NCBI GenBank assembly: GCA_946481465.1
Contig: CAMLOC010000329.1
Span: 1 to 5,051, forward strand
DNA from: an uncultured Shinella sp.
GTDB lineage: Bacteria; Pseudomonadota; Alphaproteobacteria; Rhizobiales; Rhizobiaceae
DNA: 5,051 nucleotides
Direction of reading: 5' to 3'
Positions 4,552 to 5,051 of the stretch are shown piece after piece. The notes below the pieces were generated by a model. It worked only from the letters and a program-made list of their open reading frames with translations. It was not told the origin of the DNA and did no database searches. Numbering within the stretch: position 1 is the stretch's first letter; each line of letters starts with the position of its first letter. The position numbers and the translations under genes are program-made.

Positions 4552-5051
4552 GCCTTTTTACGCAGCGGCTGCGCGTCCTGCCCTTCCTGCCGGCCTATGT
4601 CGCGCTCTATTTCCTCTTCCTCTACCTGCCGATCCTGCTTTTGCCGGTCTTCTCCTTCAACAACGCGGCGACGACCACCTTCCCGCTCGCCGGCTTCACC
4701 ACCAAGTGGTACGCCTCGCTCGCCGGCAATTCGGTCATGCTGCAGGCGGCCTGGAACAGCCTCGTCGTCGGCGTCTCCGTCTCGCTGCTCTCCACCGTGC
4801 TCGGCATCTGCGCCGCCCGCGCCATCACGCGCTACCGCTTTCGCGGCCAGAAGGCGGCGGCCGGTCTCATCATGGCGCCGCTCTTCCTGCCGGAGATCAT
4901 CGTCGCGGTCTCGCTTCTGATGATCGTGCTGGCGATGGGCGTCGAACTGTCGCTGGTGACCGTCATTCTCGGCCAGACGGTGTTCTGCGTGCCCTATGCC
5001 ATGTCCGTGCTGGTTTCCGGCTTCGAGGGCTTCGACCGCAGCCTGGAAGAA
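4548..5051 (+). CDS. ABC importer permease, PotC/PotI-like (3' end outside window)
   Basis: The first 168 residues are present; the family is usually 260-280 aa, so about 100 are missing to the right. The N-terminus has a membrane segment (about 12-35) followed by VFSFNNA, and then FPLAGFTTKWYASL (45-58), a pattern characteristic of PotC-type permeases. Further hydrophobic segments lie at about 68-90, 104-130 and 132-155. The MAPLFLPEIIVAVSLL stretch (109-124) is also PotC-like. The window ends within the EAA loop, at FDRSLEE (162-168). It should pair with the upstream permease as the second membrane subunit of the same importer, and its start overlaps that gene's stop. No frameshift is seen. 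Confidence 0.9.
   Translation, partial: MSLFTQRLRVLPFLPAYVALYFLFLYLPILLLPVFSFNNAATTTFPLAGFTTKWYASLAGNSVMLQAAWNSLVVGVSVSLLSTVLGICAARAITRYRFRGQKAAAGLIMAPLFLPEIIVAVSLLMIVLAMGVELSLVTVILGQTVFCVPYAMSVLVSGFEGFDRSLEE

Noticed and set aside
4597..4920. A 107-codon + strand frame within the second permease
   Set aside because: It is a Ser/Arg-rich out-of-frame shadow of the PotC-like gene starting at 4548.
1..5051. CRISPR array, tRNA/rRNA genes, insertion sequence or prophage genes
   Set aside because: I saw no regularly spaced repeats, no cloverleaf-like or rRNA sequence, and no transposase, integrase or phage-like product on either strand.

Overview
The window is GC-rich DNA with strong G/C preference at third codon positions. 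It carries a short interspersed palindrome of the type scattered through alphaproteobacterial genomes, and gene families common in rhizobia. I infer a member of the Hyphomicrobiales (Rhizobiaceae-like); the sequence does not fix the genus.

Layout: (1) 1-154 holds a near-perfect 41-nt palindrome and the leader of a small gene. (2) 155-391 (+) encodes a 78-aa secreted Gly/His-rich protein, closed by a strong hairpin terminator at 433-458. (3) 459-555 is an AT-richer promoter region with a TetR-type palindrome just upstream of (4) a Rieske non-haem iron oxygenase alpha subunit (556-1752, +). (5) 1753-1950 is a convergent intergenic gap with two inverted copies of a 30-bp palindromic repeat. (6) 1951-3375 (-) encodes a class III PLP-dependent aminotransferase. 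(7) 3376-3633 is a divergent control region with a second copy of the TetR-type palindrome, a tandem pair of AT-rich palindromes, and a possible 41-aa leader ORF overlapping the next gene by ATGA. (8) 3634-4551 and 4548-5051 (+) are two overlapping permease genes of a PotB/PotC-type ABC importer; the second runs off the right edge.

How the genes may work together: the oxygenase looks like the group acting on quaternary or N-alkylated amines (carnitine, glycine betaine and stachydrine monooxygenases). The aminotransferase looks like omega-amino acid/polyamine:pyruvate enzymes, and the importer belongs to the polyamine/opine/quaternary-amine class. The same TGAATG-NN-CGTTCA motif lies upstream of the oxygenase and in the shared control region of the aminotransferase and importer. 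I infer one regulon for uptake and catabolism of a nitrogenous compound, controlled by a TetR-family (possibly BetI-like) regulator. The regulator, the oxygenase reductase, the ABC ATPase and the binding protein are not visible here. The substrate is unknown.
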